Positions 1 through 12,640 of a stretch of 64,000 nucleotides of DNA are shown here, one piece after another. The position numbers were made by a program, and so were the translations under genes. The notes beneath the pieces are model-generated. The model saw only the letters and a program-made list of their open reading frames with translations. It had not been told where the DNA came from and ran no database searches. Positions within the stretch are counted from its first letter, which is position 1; every line of letters begins with the position of its first letter. The stretch spans positions 10,230,001-10,294,000 of the forward strand of contig NC_063150.1 in the NCBI RefSeq assembly GCF_020921035.1. Reading direction: 5' to 3'. The stretch is from Rhodamnia argentea (taxonomy: Eukaryota > Streptophyta > Magnoliopsida > Myrtales > Myrtaceae).

Positions 1-1105
1 AAGATCTCAATCCAAGATCAGCTGGGGAAACCCAATATTATACCAGCATCTCTTTTGGTTCTTCGGTATAGCTATGTTATTTTACACAATCCAATTTCAT
101 TATTGCGGTATCATGAATTAATCAACTTAAGTATATAGGGTAAATCTTTTAATTAAGGTAAGGAAAATGCTGGTGTCCCCAAGGCTCTTTGTAAGAGTCA
201 GTATTTATGCTTTGGGAATATTAACATTTGTAGTCGGAACATGTCCGCTTTTTTTAAATATCTTGTATGCACGATAGGAATAAAGGAAAACCTCAAGCTG
301 AATGAACTTACAATTTCTGTTTATCTGGTTTCTTCCTTTCCCTTCTAAGGTGATTTATCTAGAAGAAGTTATGCAGCAGTTAAGGTAGTTCCATCCCCGG
401 GACTTGGCCTAGATTAGTTACACATCTATCTCACTCGTAACTACCTGATATAGGCTATCAGCCTATTGAGATTATCCAGTTTGTCTCTCAAACGAAGACT
501 TTGCGGCGTACCAGGAAACAGAGGGATATTCATATGGAGACCAATAATTTTTTCGCATGGCTAACAATGTGCATGCCAAAATGGTGAGATCAGACTATGA
601 CAATCAATACATACCTATAGATCCAGGAAAAAAGGGCTTGACTTATTTAAATAGGGCACTTGTGTTGTAGGTTAGGAAACTCAAAGGATATAACAGAGGA
701 TAACGTATCATATGAGGAGCACCTTACCAGCAGAAGATGTATCAGTGAATTTTAGAGTGCCTAACTAACCAGCAACCCTCTTTGTGTAGTAATCCAGCTG
801 GCCATAAGCATTTGGATTTTTACTATAGAGTTTCTCGCAGTTAAATTCTTTTGGGCTCCTAAGGGATAACTTAATCTCAAATGCCACGTGATGATTTATT
901 GTTTACATGACTTCTGACAGTTAAAGCAGCTAAGAAAGCTACTAGTATTTTCCTTAATATTTGACCAACGCACCTTATACAACTATGAATGACATGCCTT
1001 TTGCTGAAGACATTTCTGTAAACAATATTTTTTGCTAATAACATGACTTGGTATGTATTTAAAGTCTATGTGAAGTGGCTGATCTAGTCCTAACGAAGTT
1101 CGCAG
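1..1105 (+). other. Upstream introns and unresolved exons of the first gene
   Basis: AT-rich, intron-like sequence. One possible small exon lies near 165-192 (reading ENAGVPKAL before a GTAAG donor) and another near 495-535, but neither could be joined in phase to the exon at 1106. I see no other feature here. Confidence 0.3.
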
Positions 1106-2947
1106 CACAATTTGTTTACAATAGGCGAAACGATAATTTCACCTGGATCCAGGAAAGGGATGGTTCCCCTTGCCATTCCTTTAGCAAAAAGTTGCTCAGG
1201 TATATATGATTCATCTCATAAAGAATTATGCATGTTGAGTGGCAAATACAGTTTCACTTATGACTTTGCTTGCAACAGGGGCTATTACTGCACTGCTAAG
1301 ATGGCCCACAGCTCCATCTGGGTAAGAAAATGAACATTGATGATGCTTTCTTTTTGTGGATTATTGTGATTGCATTACCATATTGTTTTGTGTACAGTAT
1401 GGAGATGCCTGTGGTTGACGTTGACAAGCATGGAGTGTATCTATTAGCTAAATCTGTAAGTGAGCATATGGGCATAGGCATAGCTGGATATGTTGTTACA
1501 ATTATCTCACTTGCATATGCAAACTGTCCGTGCATGCATCTGCCAGATAATCGGCATATTAGTTTTCACAATTTAAGTGCTGCGACTGCCCTTGTTCCTG
1601 TTTGAGCTTTTACTCAGGGCTTGCTTTTATTCTTTATATGCTCCTGCTCTCGCTGTCTCTCACCCATGTTTTTATTGGCATATCCACCAATACACTGGAG
1701 TAAAACACCCATGTGCATATATTGTTTATAGCTACAGACATACATGCTTGGATAGCATATTCCAGAAATCATGGTTGTTCTCTTTTGTTTTGAAGTTCAG
1801 GTAGATCAGTTTATTCATAGAATTCTCCTTGAAGAAGATACCCTTGGTTCTCTGGATGCAAGCAACAAGCTACTTCATGCTTCAGCTGGTGCTAGAAGAA
1901 GACTTTACAAAGAAGGGGAGTTCACTAAGTCCAAAATCTCAAATCTTGATATTTATCTCCTCAAAAAGGTAATAATTAGCTTAGTTGCTGTAAGTGAGCT
2001 CTGTGAATAGGTATAATGAACGGATCAATTTCAGGTTGGTTTATTTCCAGATATCTTGGAACGCAAAGCAATGAACCACTTTGAGAATGGAGACGATGTG
2101 AGCATCAGCTATTGCAGTTTTCTGTATGACTTTTTTCAGCTAAATCCAAGGGCTTTCTCATCTGTAATTATTTGTCAAAGGTTTCGGCACTGGTCACCGC
2201 AGAGTTCTACACGAAGAAGGAAAACTTTCCAGGATTTGCTCGGCCTTTTGTTTTCAACGCAGTACTTTTACAGAAGTTTGTGGATAATCTCTTTTTACCA
2301 CTTCTCTTCATTAAACTTACATAAATGCTTTGAGAGGCGACCGCTTGCTTAGAAAAGCCTTATGTCCGTTTCTAAGGGTTGGCCATTTCCTCGAAGCCAA
2401 AGACGCTGCAAGAGGGGCTCTAAAACTGCCATGGTGGACACTGGGTTGTAAATATGAGGTATACTCTTCTTTTTATCACTATCCGGCATGCTTTCCCGCC
2501 TTCCACTGGTAGTTAGGTTCTTCTCAACTTCTTCGCAGGATGTTGCTGAGATAGCAGAATGGGAGGATGAGCAAATTGAACGCATTAAAGAGAAAATCAC
2601 AGAAAGAGGTAGGGAAGAGGACCTGATGAAGGGAAAGCCACCTGCCCAGGTACTTTTTCTGAGATTATCTGTCAATCTCTATTTTATCAATAGGTGTCTG
2701 CATGTTTATAAGGAAGGTTGACGTGCATTCCGGGCTTGTAGATAAAATTAGGGAAACGTTCTTCCCCATAATGCTATGCCAACAGACTTCTGCTTCGAAT
2801 TCACAGATTGCATTGGATGAAGCTGCTTTTTTGATGGACTTAGCTTCAGTGAAGGGGACTTGGGATGATTCTGTGGATAGGATAGGGAAATGTTATGAAG
2901 AGGCTGGACTCCCCGACATCGCACAATTTGTACGATACCAAGAGTGA
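1106..2947 (+). CDS. 3' part of a conserved plant gene, unknown function (multi-exon)
   Basis: I do not recognise a named product. Phase-consistent GT-AG exons are 1106-1199, 1279-1321, 1398-1455, 1801-1968, 2035-2097, one starting at 2181 (GTTTCGGCA, ending near 2258), one ending at 2458, then 2539-2649 and 2807-2947 (TGA). The boundary between the 2181 and 2458 exons is unresolved. Visible stretches include SPGSRKGMVPLAIPLAKS, ALLRWPTAPSG, EMPVVDVDKHGVYLLAKS, NFPGFARPFVFNA, EAKDAARGALKLPWWTLGC and AEWEDEQIERIKEKITERG, ending FVRYQE. It is a soluble, alpha-helical, charged protein with no membrane segment in the readable part. The alternating acidic and basic helices and the WWTLG segment suggest a TPR-like helical repeat, possibly plastid-located; that is inference. 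The N-terminal exons lie upstream of 1106 or outside the window, so start and length are unknown. The coherent chain of short exons makes a real gene very likely. Confidence 0.75.
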
Positions 2948-3460
2948 GCATAAAGCCAGGGAGGTTATTACTCATCTGAAACATAGTTTAATTAGTGTGT
3001 ACTGTCATTGCCAACTATCCTCAATATAGAACAGAAAAGTACTCGATCCTAGAACTTTGGTTTTTTGGTGTTGCTGCATTTACTACATTTCCTTCTGGAA
3101 TGGATTTCTTTTTGGCAATTGCCTAGTAATACTATTAAGGTATAAATTTAGATGCACTTTGCTCAGAACCATGATAAAACCTTCTAGGAGTACAAAGATC
3201 TGTTGTAATAGCTCATTTTTTGTCGTCGTGATCATGCAGCAACCTTTGTTTAGAGATTATAGTTCAGTGACAATGATGACCCAATAATCAATATAATATC
3301 TAGTTCCCCATAAACACTCTGCTTGACATCTTAGAACTAGGGGATAACGACATGAGATGAGAGGTCTTTGAACCTTTTGGATTTATGCAAGTGGACCTTG
3401 TATTTGTGCAACCAGTCAAACTAAATGTTTGATTGTTCATGTTGGTACTTTTGTTATTCA
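2948..3460. other. 3' flank of the first gene, no feature seen
   Basis: T-rich sequence after the TGA at 2945-2947, consistent with a 3'UTR and spacer. No open frame here looks coding. Confidence 0.4.
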
Positions 3461-4515
3461 AAAAAGAAAAAAAAGATCGCGCTTTTTTCACTTGCTTTTT
3501 GCCTAATACACTTCCTAAAATAGTGTTCTGGCTGTAATATTTCTTGGGGGCCCCTTTTGTGTTTACTTTATTCTTTATTCTTTTTCTTCCCTATATCTCT
3601 CTTCTCTCTCTTTGATTGTCAGTCGTCTTCTTCCTGCCTGCCTTCTTAACCCACGCCTCTGACCCGAAGGCTCCATTGGCCGCGCCGCTTGCTCGCTTCT
3701 TCGAGTCACCGCCCCGCACGGCCTCTCGAGACTTTCTCGACTATTGTCTACTCAGCCGTAAAGGCGCATACAATCGGCAAGGCGTCCCTCAAACCCAAAG
3801 TGTGCCTGGATGATTGGCGGATGAAGATCCAACCGATGACGATGAACTTGAGGGACTTGAGAGAGAGAGAACCAGCAGGGAAAGATGAGTTTTTACCCAT
3901 ATGAATTTGCAGATGGAGAAATTTGTAGCCTGAGAGACGCGGCATTTTTACCTTGAGAGCATCTGAAGTTTTCTGACAATTTATCGATCGCCGACTTGAC
4001 GAAGCATTCGAAAATGTCTAATTCGTCGTCGAAGCTGCTGCTGTTGTTGCTGTTGACACAATTACGGTGATTGCGGTTGCACTTTGCCACCAATTACTTC
4101 TCGTTGCTCTCCTCGATGAGGTTTTGAACCATCTTCACCAAGCAAACCAAGCTCGGCTTGAACTCGGCCACTCCAATGGGCTGCAGGTAAAGGCTGCGAG
4201 GGGTGGCGACACGGAGAAGCAAGCGAATGGCGAGGCCAATGCAGCCTTCGAGGTCAGAAGTGCGGTGGAGGACGTGGGTGTAGAAGGTAGCGACGAAGCA
4301 GGTGACGAACATGCAAAGAAAGAGAAGAGAGAGATAGGGAAGAAAAAGAAAAAAAATAAAGTAAACACAAAATGAGATCCACGTCTGAATTTAATAATTG
4401 TCAATCGATATGATGTGTTAAAAGGTAGGACCCATAAGGGTTATTATAGTTGGAACACTATTTTAGGGAGTGTGTTAGCCAAAATAGGTATGAAAAAAGC
4501 ACGAAAAAAAAAAAA
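3461..4515. mobile_element. Foldback DNA element with ~250-bp terminal inverted repeats
   Basis: About 3475-3730 matches the reverse complement of about 4215-4510. Shared blocks are CCTAAAATAGTGTTC near both outer ends (reverse complement at about 4450-4464), TTTTGTGTTTACTTTATT (3557 onward; reverse complement 4357-4374), a C/T-rich stretch, and an inner GC-richer block (GAAGGCT then CATTGGCC). The ends lie next to A-runs, so exact termini and a target-site duplication are not clear. The size and long arms fit a non-autonomous Mutator-like or foldback element. The arms have diverged but are still easy to align. Confidence 0.75.
3893..4312 (-). pseudogene. Coding-like fragment inside the foldback element
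   Basis: On the minus strand, 4312 to 4094 reads 72 codons beginning MFVTCFVATFYTHVLHR, with a hydrophobic start then a basic, leucine-rich segment (IRLLLRVATPRSLYLQP), ending VQNLIEESNEK and a stop. After that stop the same frame continues open with an acidic segment (SFDDELDIFECFVKSAID) to about 3950. The segment is GC-richer than its surroundings, which suggests a captured host exon. I do not recognise the source family. Part of it overlaps the inverted-repeat arm, so the other arm carries a second, degraded copy. Confidence 0.4.
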
Positions 4516-4634
4516 ACCTACAGTAATAGTGACGTCACCATTAAGTGCCCATGCGTACTTACATAGCAACGACGTGGCGCCTATAGGGTATAAATAAAAA
4601 AAATTTCGAGACTCATGTCATTACCCCTAGAATT

Positions 4635-5017
4635 TGTTGGGACATGGTTTATACTACCTTGTGACAAGAAAGTATGTGGGTCTCCCTCCACGCCGAGTGG
4701 GCGAGGGTCCTGAGAAGCCGCCCTGGCAAGGGTCTCAAGGAGGCCAACGCACCTAGACACTAGAGAGCTTTTACGATTTAAGCCCGTAATTTTTCATTAG
4801 TAGTTTAGGCTTAACTTATGAATAGCTACTGCTATATATACAATTTTTCTCTTGTAATTGAGTGATGTAACGAGAGATACGGGGTGCTAATCATAGTGAA
4901 ATCTCTTGCTAGACCTAACCCTAATTTAAGGGTGAACCGGAATAAAATCTCGTGTCTCGATTTCTCTTTCTTGCTTTTGCACTTTACTTCGTTGCGATTG
5001 TGTGCATAAGTCTAACA
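4635..5017. mobile_element. Solo LTR (383 bp) with perfect 5-bp target-site duplication
   Basis: The segment starts TGTTGGGACA and ends GTCTAACA, giving canonical TG...CA ends with TGTT/AACA terminal inverted symmetry. It is flanked by identical 5-bp copies of GAATT (4630-4634 and 5018-5022). No internal retroviral coding region follows, so this is a solo LTR left by recombination. Length and termini fit a Ty1/copia-type LTR. The TATATATA at about 4833 could be the LTR promoter. Confidence 0.85.
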
Positions 5018-5022
5018 GAATT

Positions 5023-5833
5023 TACCTTTGCAGGTGTTTATCTGGTTGAAGTTTTGAAATTATTGTATTATCACAAAGGACGTTTCGGTTCAAACTGAAA
5101 ATGACTGAATCCCGATTGCAGTTCACTCATCAAACAGTTCATCTGCATTTCAATATTCTCCACGTTACTTCCAAAGCGAGTGAGTTTATGCGAGACTCCG
5201 GCAGCGGTTTGTGGCAATGATGAAAAATTGAATATGATCAGTAAACTAAAGCATTTGAATCTAGCTTCCATGTGAATCCACCTTGCCCGAGAATACCTGG
5301 TGCGTTCATTTGGATGTGTTTCGAACGCTTCAGCTGCTCTACTGGTTCCGTGAACAAAGTTTGCTTGAAGATATGCCTCTTATTTCAGCCATCTAAAAAT
5401 CCCTCCCAAACTGCAATTGAGAGGAGATTTGGTTCTCACGGCTTGTGCACATCCACAAGACAAAGCCACATCTACAAAGTTTTATAATGTCTCAGTGATT
5501 CTCCGACAAATCTCACGGCATTTCAGGGTTAAATGCTGATATATAGGAAGTACACGCCACAATAGACATTTATTGGACAAGCACATTCATATTAGTCGCT
5601 ACAAAACTGGGAGGCGAAGTGAATATACAAACCATGGCAGCTAGCTTGCTCTTGAACAAAAGACAACCCCTTTTGTCGAGAACCGTGTGGACTTCCGCAT
5701 GTTAACTAGAGGAGCTTGCGCTATGTACACAAGCAGTGCAAACAAACCCGGCTCACTTCGAAAGCGGTCTTATTTACTCCTCCGTTAGCCATAAGAAAGA
5801 GGAAAGGAACTTTCCGTTGGACACGCATGGTTT
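5023..5833. other. Spacer and 3'UTR of the FPP gene
   Basis: No coding frame supported. The part nearest 5833 is the 3'UTR of the minus-strand FPP gene. TTTATT at about 5569 (AATAAA on the minus strand) is a possible polyadenylation signal. Confidence 0.4.
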
Positions 5834-8800
5834 TCAATGATTAAATGGAAGAGATGGTTTGTTGCTGTTAACTTTCTTCTTTCTCCATAGAAGCTTTCTC
5901 CACAGACTCCCAGCTCCCCGTTTTCTCAGTGGCATGATGGCCAAAGAACCAACAGGTTCGTCGACGTCTGTCGGTTTAGTTCCATTTGAACTGAGAAGCT
6001 TCTCTGAAGGCTCCATCAATCCACCCAGGAGGATAGAACAATGGTTGTTCTCTCCCTTCATGTCGGAGGATTTTAGGTTCGTAGCATTGGCATTATCCTC
6101 TGCAAGCATTTTGTCCAACAAAGAAGAGCGACGGGCCATACTCTTGTTCTTGGGTGACTCTCGAATCATTATCGCGATGCTATTGGTGGCGATGCTGGAG
6201 TCTGCATCTTTTGGAGTAGGAACGATCTTATCAAAGAGAGCAGCATCTTTTGGTGAAGCCAAAGCTTTCAACTGCTTCCCCAAGTTCAAAATGGTTTCTT
6301 GGCACTCTGCTAATCTTTCAGAAGCAGATGTGATCTCCCAGTTCTGCAACAAATAATCTTGCATCAGTGACAAAGGATCTGCATATCTTGTCCCGAAGCA
6401 AGTGTTCCTTACCTCAATTACTCTGAATTAACAGCTTTTAAAAGAATCAAAGATCGTTTAATGCCGCTTCAGAATAAAGGACCTCTAACTCTTATCTCTA
6501 TTAGTGTTCATAGGTAGACACAAGCTCGACTCCCTTTATATAACATTCTACACTTCTATTACTTAGGAACAAAGTTCCAGACCATGAGAGAAGACATTGA
6601 CTAGTAAAGTCTATTCCCAACAACTTTTTGAAATAATTAAAGAGAGAATCGTAATGAGCCTTCTTAATGCCATTTTTATTCCTAGTCACTTCGTTAAATG
6701 TGCATTGAAAGATTGCGGGTCCCTGAAAACATGCCTGGGATGAATAGGCAATGATGATGTACTTCTCAAGAGACAAGATGGAGAGCCATCGATAAATTCT
6801 CTTAATCAACTGCTTCACATCCCGACAAAAGGATTTGGCGATGGTGTCTAATTTCAGGATTTGAGAAAGCAAACATTGATGGTGACTTACAGTTCGTAGT
6901 TGCTTTCCTTCCTGAATGATGTCATTTTTCAGACTCTCATCCTTCTTCATACTGGAAATGACATGGACGTGTCCGTTAGATTCAGAAATACAAGTGATAA
7001 GGAACATCCACCAATTACAGACATATATTCAAGCAAGGATATGATCACTGAGGCAAGAAATCATAATTACCTTTCCAGCTGCAATTGCAAGTCAAGACAT
7101 GTGGCCTCCAGTTCGTCACAGCAGCTGCTCTTATTCTCCAGTTCCACTTCTAGTGAAGAGAACTGTTGACGAGCCTCATTTAGTTCAACTTTGGCCACGG
7201 CAAGCTGTCTATCAAGATCTTCATAACTCAACTTGTGATTTACAATCTGGTCCTCAGCCAAACCGTTCGATTCTTTCAAGCTGTTCAGTTCCATGTGCAA
7301 GCTCTCAATAGTTTCTTTGGATGCTTCAAGTTGATCTATCAAAGATCCATTTTCACCTATAGCAGACTGGAGCTGACCTTCCAAACCTTCCTTTGCCGAT
7401 TCCATCTTTTCCAGATTTTTCTCCAACTTTTTGTGTTCATCAGATTGGAGTTCTCCCAGCTGAGATATATTGATATTGTCACCTACAGAATTAGTAGAGA
7501 TACAAAGTTGTTTGATGGGAATATGCAAATTATCTGCATCAGATAGCTTATGTATAATTCCTGCTTCTACTTCACCTTCACTTCTCGATTCATCCCAATC
7601 GATATTTTGCATAATCTCATCCCTCATGCTTGAAACATCTTGAAGGGAAAAACAGTGGTTCAGAACCCATTCCAAAGCTGAAGCTAATTCTTTAAAAAAA
7701 TTACAGAGATCAGCTTTTTCATTCGAAAGATCATGACAAGTACGGAGAAAGTGCTCTAAGACATCGCCAAGTTCTGAAGTTTTCCATTGGAAAATGCGAA
7801 CCATGTAGCCTGTGTGTGTTTCTGAACTCTTATTGGAAGAAAAATTCCTTTCGTTCTTCAAAGATGTATCCGGATTTTCTGAGTTTTGAGAAGGAAGACT
7901 AATACTCTCCATAAGCTCAATTATTTTAGACATTGATTTGCTCAAATCTGGCTTTACCTTCTGATTGCTCTTTCCCACTGACAAGAAATCAGGGTCAACG
8001 ATTTTAGGAGATAATCCCAACCTCAAAGAACTATTAGAAGGCTTAAATAAGTTATTCTCGTTGTTACTTGCCCTTTCCATTTTATCTCCAAACTTTCCGG
8101 GGTTTTGACGGTGGACATGAGCCAAAGTAATTCTAACATCCTCAAGTATTTCATCCAGGCGTCTTTCAGTGGACTGATGTTGCTCCAGAACCACTTTCAG
8201 TATCTGTTGAAGCCATTCAGGAACGTTAACAAGGATTGTACCAGTGGAATGGGATTCCTGGTCTGCCCTTGATCTATCATCTGCAGAGACAATTGCTAAC
8301 TTTTCCATTTCAACAAAGTCGTCCATTAAGCTGATATCAGAAGCTCCAATAGTTTTGGAGGATACCGACCGCCTCTGTTTCTCGTTACGGACATTCTCCA
8401 ATTCTGAAATTAGAGCAGTTGCCCACGATTCAGCACAACTTACCTTATCATCACTGCCAATATCAGATACTGACGCCAGAGATGGTTCATGTGACAAATG
8501 AGTGTTCCTTGTCATGTCCACACCCTTCTGACCTTTTAGTGATCCTTCAACCTGTGAGTCAATCTGTGGTAATTTGGAACCTGTGTGAACATTCAGGACC
8601 CTAGAGATATGAAGTTCCCTTTCTTTCTTACTTAGAGCTTCTTTGAGAGCTTTGTTCCCTTCCTCCATGACAATTAACTGCTCTGTGAGAATGCTGATTC
8701 TCTTACTAGGTGTCTCAGGACAGTTATCGACTGCAAAGTCTGACATGGAACCTATTTGCCCGGTATTTATTTTCCTCGTCCGGGCTGAATCCCTTCCAAG

Positions 8801-10851
8801 CATTTCAACTTCGTTTTTCATTTTAGCTACGGCTGCCGGTCCTGGTAACCTTTTCCGAACTAATAGACGTAACCTCTGACATTCTGATTCTAACTTTGCG
8901 ATTTTCTTCACACTCTCGAGGTGTTGCTTGTGAGACACATCAGCTGTCCTACGATTGAATTCTCTCTCCTCATTCCGAATCTCAAGCTCTTTCTCAAGAA
9001 CATGGACCTCATATTTGAGAGAATTATTATCTTTCTTGATGGATTCGAGTCTAGCCATTAGGATACCAATATCTGCCTCAGCCCGCTTTCGCTGTTTATT
9101 TAAGTCTTCAACCAATTTTTCCTTGGATACTAGAGATTTACTGAGATGACTATTCTCAATGCCCATCTTGGCAAGCCTTTTGTTTGTTTCTTCTAATTTC
9201 CCTTCCAAAACTACTTGGGACTTTTCAAACTCCTTTGACGTCTTCATAACAGCATCATGAATTCTTTTTTCCTGCTCCTCTCTGACAAAATGCAGTTGCT
9301 GCATACATTCTTTCAGAGCTGCATCAAGATGTGCGAGTCTCTCTTCACCAGCTAGTCTCTCCTTCAATGATTCCTCTAGCCTCTTTCTTAGAGAAACCAC
9401 TTCAGTTTCCGTTTGCTCCCATCCTAATTAGACAACGAATTTAAAAACAAGCAGATTGTAGGTGGACAGTTGAAAATGAATGGAAGGCGGAGAAATATCC
9501 AATTTGTCATATAAAATAGTCGAGAAGGGGAAAGGCATTACCCGCCATAGCTTCTTGAGCCATCTTTTCATGTTTTTTTACAAGCTCGTCTTTGGTGTTA
9601 CATTCGGAAAGAACATAAGAAAGCTTATCAGTCAAATGTTTCAATTCTTTCTCCAACTCTGCTTTATCAATTGAAGCCACCTGTACCTGTCGGATGAAAT
9701 TAATTTTCATGCATCAAGGATATATATTTTACACACGTCTAGCATATGCACCCACAATTGTGGCACAGACATATAAATATGAGAGCGAGAGAGAGAGAGG
9801 AGGGGCCAGGGGGAGCAGCTACTAAGTTTAAGATTTCTGAATAGAAAGAACACCTGAGTGCTCCAACAATTCACAGAGATCACAATCCTATAAGTTACAC
9901 GTCTATCTCCGTTTGAAATTAAATTTCAGATGCATGTGATTTAGCTATGAGTCTGATTATACTACCCATTTTACTGCCGAGTTCTATCTGGATAGTGATT
10001 TCCAGTATGGTACCCACCTATATGAAAGAGATGCCGTATGTTCTTCTAAGTTTATAACACACCTATATCTGGTCTGTCCTGTATAAACTTCATTGTCAAC
10101 CATAAACCAGTCGCTGACCCTTTTCCTTTTCATTTAGAAGCCGGACGTAAAAGTCTAGAGTAAATCAGCAGGTGAGGAGGTCTACGTTTAGTGAGACTAC
10201 CAAGCTATAGTCTTACACGAGACACAGATCATTCACTTGATTAAAGGATATGCACTAGAAAGCAGTTAAACTTGTAAATAGCCTTAATGTCAATATTATC
10301 AAGCATCGCCGCCCCTTATCTTAACATAAGAATCCGTCAACTCAGATTTATGAGATACAGAATTTTGTATGCAAATAAACCGAAAGGAACGACATTGTAC
10401 CCAGACTTCTATTCTGCGTGGTTTGGCCAACTATTTATTTATAAGGTTCTAACATCACGGGGGGCAAGATAGGAAAGATGGTCTCAACAGTTGCCTCCAC
10501 TCCTCTTTTAAGTACCCATTAGTCATGAATACCCCATCCCTGCCTCCTTGGGGCTGCAACAATTAAACTTCCCTTTGAAAACAGGGCCTATTTGCTCATT
10601 ATGTGACCAGCCACAGGGGGAAGCATATAACAGCATCAGGAAATTACCAGAAAACAACCAAATCGGCTTGACACCATCGAAAGAACTTCATGAAAAAATT
10701 GTTACCAGCAAGTAGTTTGCATGCAAACAATTTCCAACAGGACCACAATTACCTGCTGCTCCGTGTTTGCATTTAGGGGGAGGTCAACTTGATCATTCGC
10801 AATGGTCTTCTCTGGAGTTTTCTTTTTCCAAAGCCATGCTTTATGGTCCAT
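5834..10851 (-). CDS. FPP: Filament-like plant protein (FPP, coiled-coil, DUF869 family)
   Basis: Five coding exons join in phase: 10851-10753, 9686-9542, 9423-7071, 6951-6891 and 6343-5834, giving about 1,055 residues. The start MDHKAWLWKKK matches the family's MDRKAWPWKKK-type N-terminus. Most of the protein is heptad-rich coiled coil. Family hallmarks are the AHLDAALKECMQQLHFVREE block in exon 3, the QRLRLLVRKRLPGPAA block, and C-terminal AECQETILNLGKQLKALASP, followed by a basic tail (RKLLWRKKK). FPPs are plant-specific long coiled-coil proteins, related to a tomato protein that binds the nuclear-envelope protein MAF1. Length (about 900-1,100) and exon layout are normal for the family. 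I cannot fix the paralog number; FPP7 type is plausible from the neighbourhood. No defects seen. Confidence 0.95.
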
Positions 10852-12640
10852 CACTTTGCAAAAATGTATCTCTGAAAGCACATCAAACAATGCAAGTTAT
10901 GTATGAAGGCAAATGCCAAAAGAAGAACAAATTTTGCATGAAGTCAGAAGCTACAATCAGTCAATCTAGGAAATACAGCTTAATCGCTCTAGCTTGTTGG
11001 GTGCAACCAGTGACGATTCACAGCTTCATGTGAAAGTATATCGCGCATCTGTCAAATAAAACTCTTAAAGTGACCACATAGAAACATGCATCATGAACAA
11101 CGCACTCCCTACAAAGAAGATAAAGAACAGGCACAGATGAATTGCTAAATACTAAAATCACTTCAGATGAAGTTCAGAACTGTAGGAAGAAAAAGGGCTT
11201 TTGCATTCGTTTACTGTAGATTATTATGCATCTGTCCGTCCTCTATTGAACATTACTGGCATTCTAAAATGTAAAATACCCTTGTTATCAATTGTCATGA
11301 AATATAGCTTCTGCGTCTTTCTGCCTATAGGAATTAGTATCGCATAGGGACACCCTTCTATCCCGCTCTCAAGCATGTATATCCCAAAGCAAGGGTTGTG
11401 ATGGAAAATTAGTCATAACAGTGTCCGAATGAAACTTTGAACTACATCAAAGGGAAAAAACTACTTAAAATGGAAATGGACTGCCAACTGATGAGAGCAG
11501 AACCTTGTTCCCCATCAAAGAGTTCATGTCAGGTGCCAAGCCAGAACATCTCGAGTTTTCATAATCGCGGAACTTCTTAGCTAAACAGCAAAGATATCCC
11601 AGCCTAAAAGATTAACTTGCTATGAAGGAAGATAACAATCAACGTGGGAAGGATGAACGCTCCCTCTCACATGCAAAAGCAAAAACGGATGGAAAATAGA
11701 ACAAGGAGTCTGAAAAGGGAAATAAGATGAAGAAGAACCGCATGTATCGAGTTGAACATGAAGAAGCTGAAATTTGAAGCCATATTTCAAACACATCATC
11801 TATATCAGGCCCGGTTAAACCGATTTCTAGCAATAGAAGTTACTGAACCAGGCAAACAGCTGAATTATAATACCAGCCTCCGGCCAAATTGTATAAATCA
11901 AACATCGAAGCAGAATCGAGCGTAGGATGAGCTCCACCAGAGCTCCAACTTCAAAAGATAATCCGAGCACTGTGACTAACAACAAGGTTGAGTATAGACA
12001 GGACCAGAACAGTCGCATGCAATAACAACCTCAATCTTAATGCGACTTAAAAAAAACACACAAAAAAGAACAAAAAAAACACAGACATTCATCATCGTCC
12101 CGATTGCATGTTTGTCGTGAATTACGCACCGCCGAGCAGCCAATGCGAGCCGTCCCAATCAACTCACGACATTCCAAACACTACAGAACCTCTCACCGAC
12201 CCCATAAAACCGAGACCGTACAAGATCAATGCGAGCATTTAGAGGGAGCTCAGGGAACTTACGGGGATCGATCAGCAGGCGGCGGCGACAGTACGAGGTC
12301 CGTGAAGCATCGATTTCGGGGTGAAGCGAGAAGAAGAAAAAGAAAGGCAGGTAGTCGTCCAGTAGGAGATCGCAATCCAGAGAAGAAATGCCTTTCCGAA
12401 TTTAATGAATCGACACAACGAGCGATGGCGCGATCTCACCGACAACCGCAATTGCAGACAATCGACTCAACCTGGCCGGGCAGTAGCTGTAGAGTGAGAA
12501 CTCAACTAAAGCGAAAACCAGAAACTCGAAGAGAGAGAGAGAGTGAGTTTGGTAGAGAGAGAAAGTGCAAAGAGGGAGAAGGTGACGTGGAGCTGACTGA
12601 ACTGCCAAGAGAGAGAGAGAGAGAGATGAAAGTGATGTGA
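10852..12640 (-). promoter_or_regulatory. 5'UTR region of FPP with a long leader intron
   Basis: On the minus strand a consensus donor (CCCC then GTAAGT) lies at about 12256-12261, and the FPP ATG is at 10849-10851, so the leader is probably split by an intron of roughly 1.3 kb. The leader exon, about 12262-12640, is rich in CT on the minus strand (GAGAGA runs at 12530-12556 and 12609-12624 on the plus strand), as in many plant 5'UTRs. Transcript ends are inferred. Confidence 0.5.

Noticed and set aside
5859..6356. 165-codon plus-strand frame
   Set aside because: Antisense shadow of the conserved last FPP exon, which carries the family signature on the other strand.
12104..12640. 178-codon plus-strand frame
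   Set aside because: It lies over the GA-rich 5'UTR and leader intron of the minus-strand FPP gene. Composition is low-complexity (Arg/Glu) and there is no domain.
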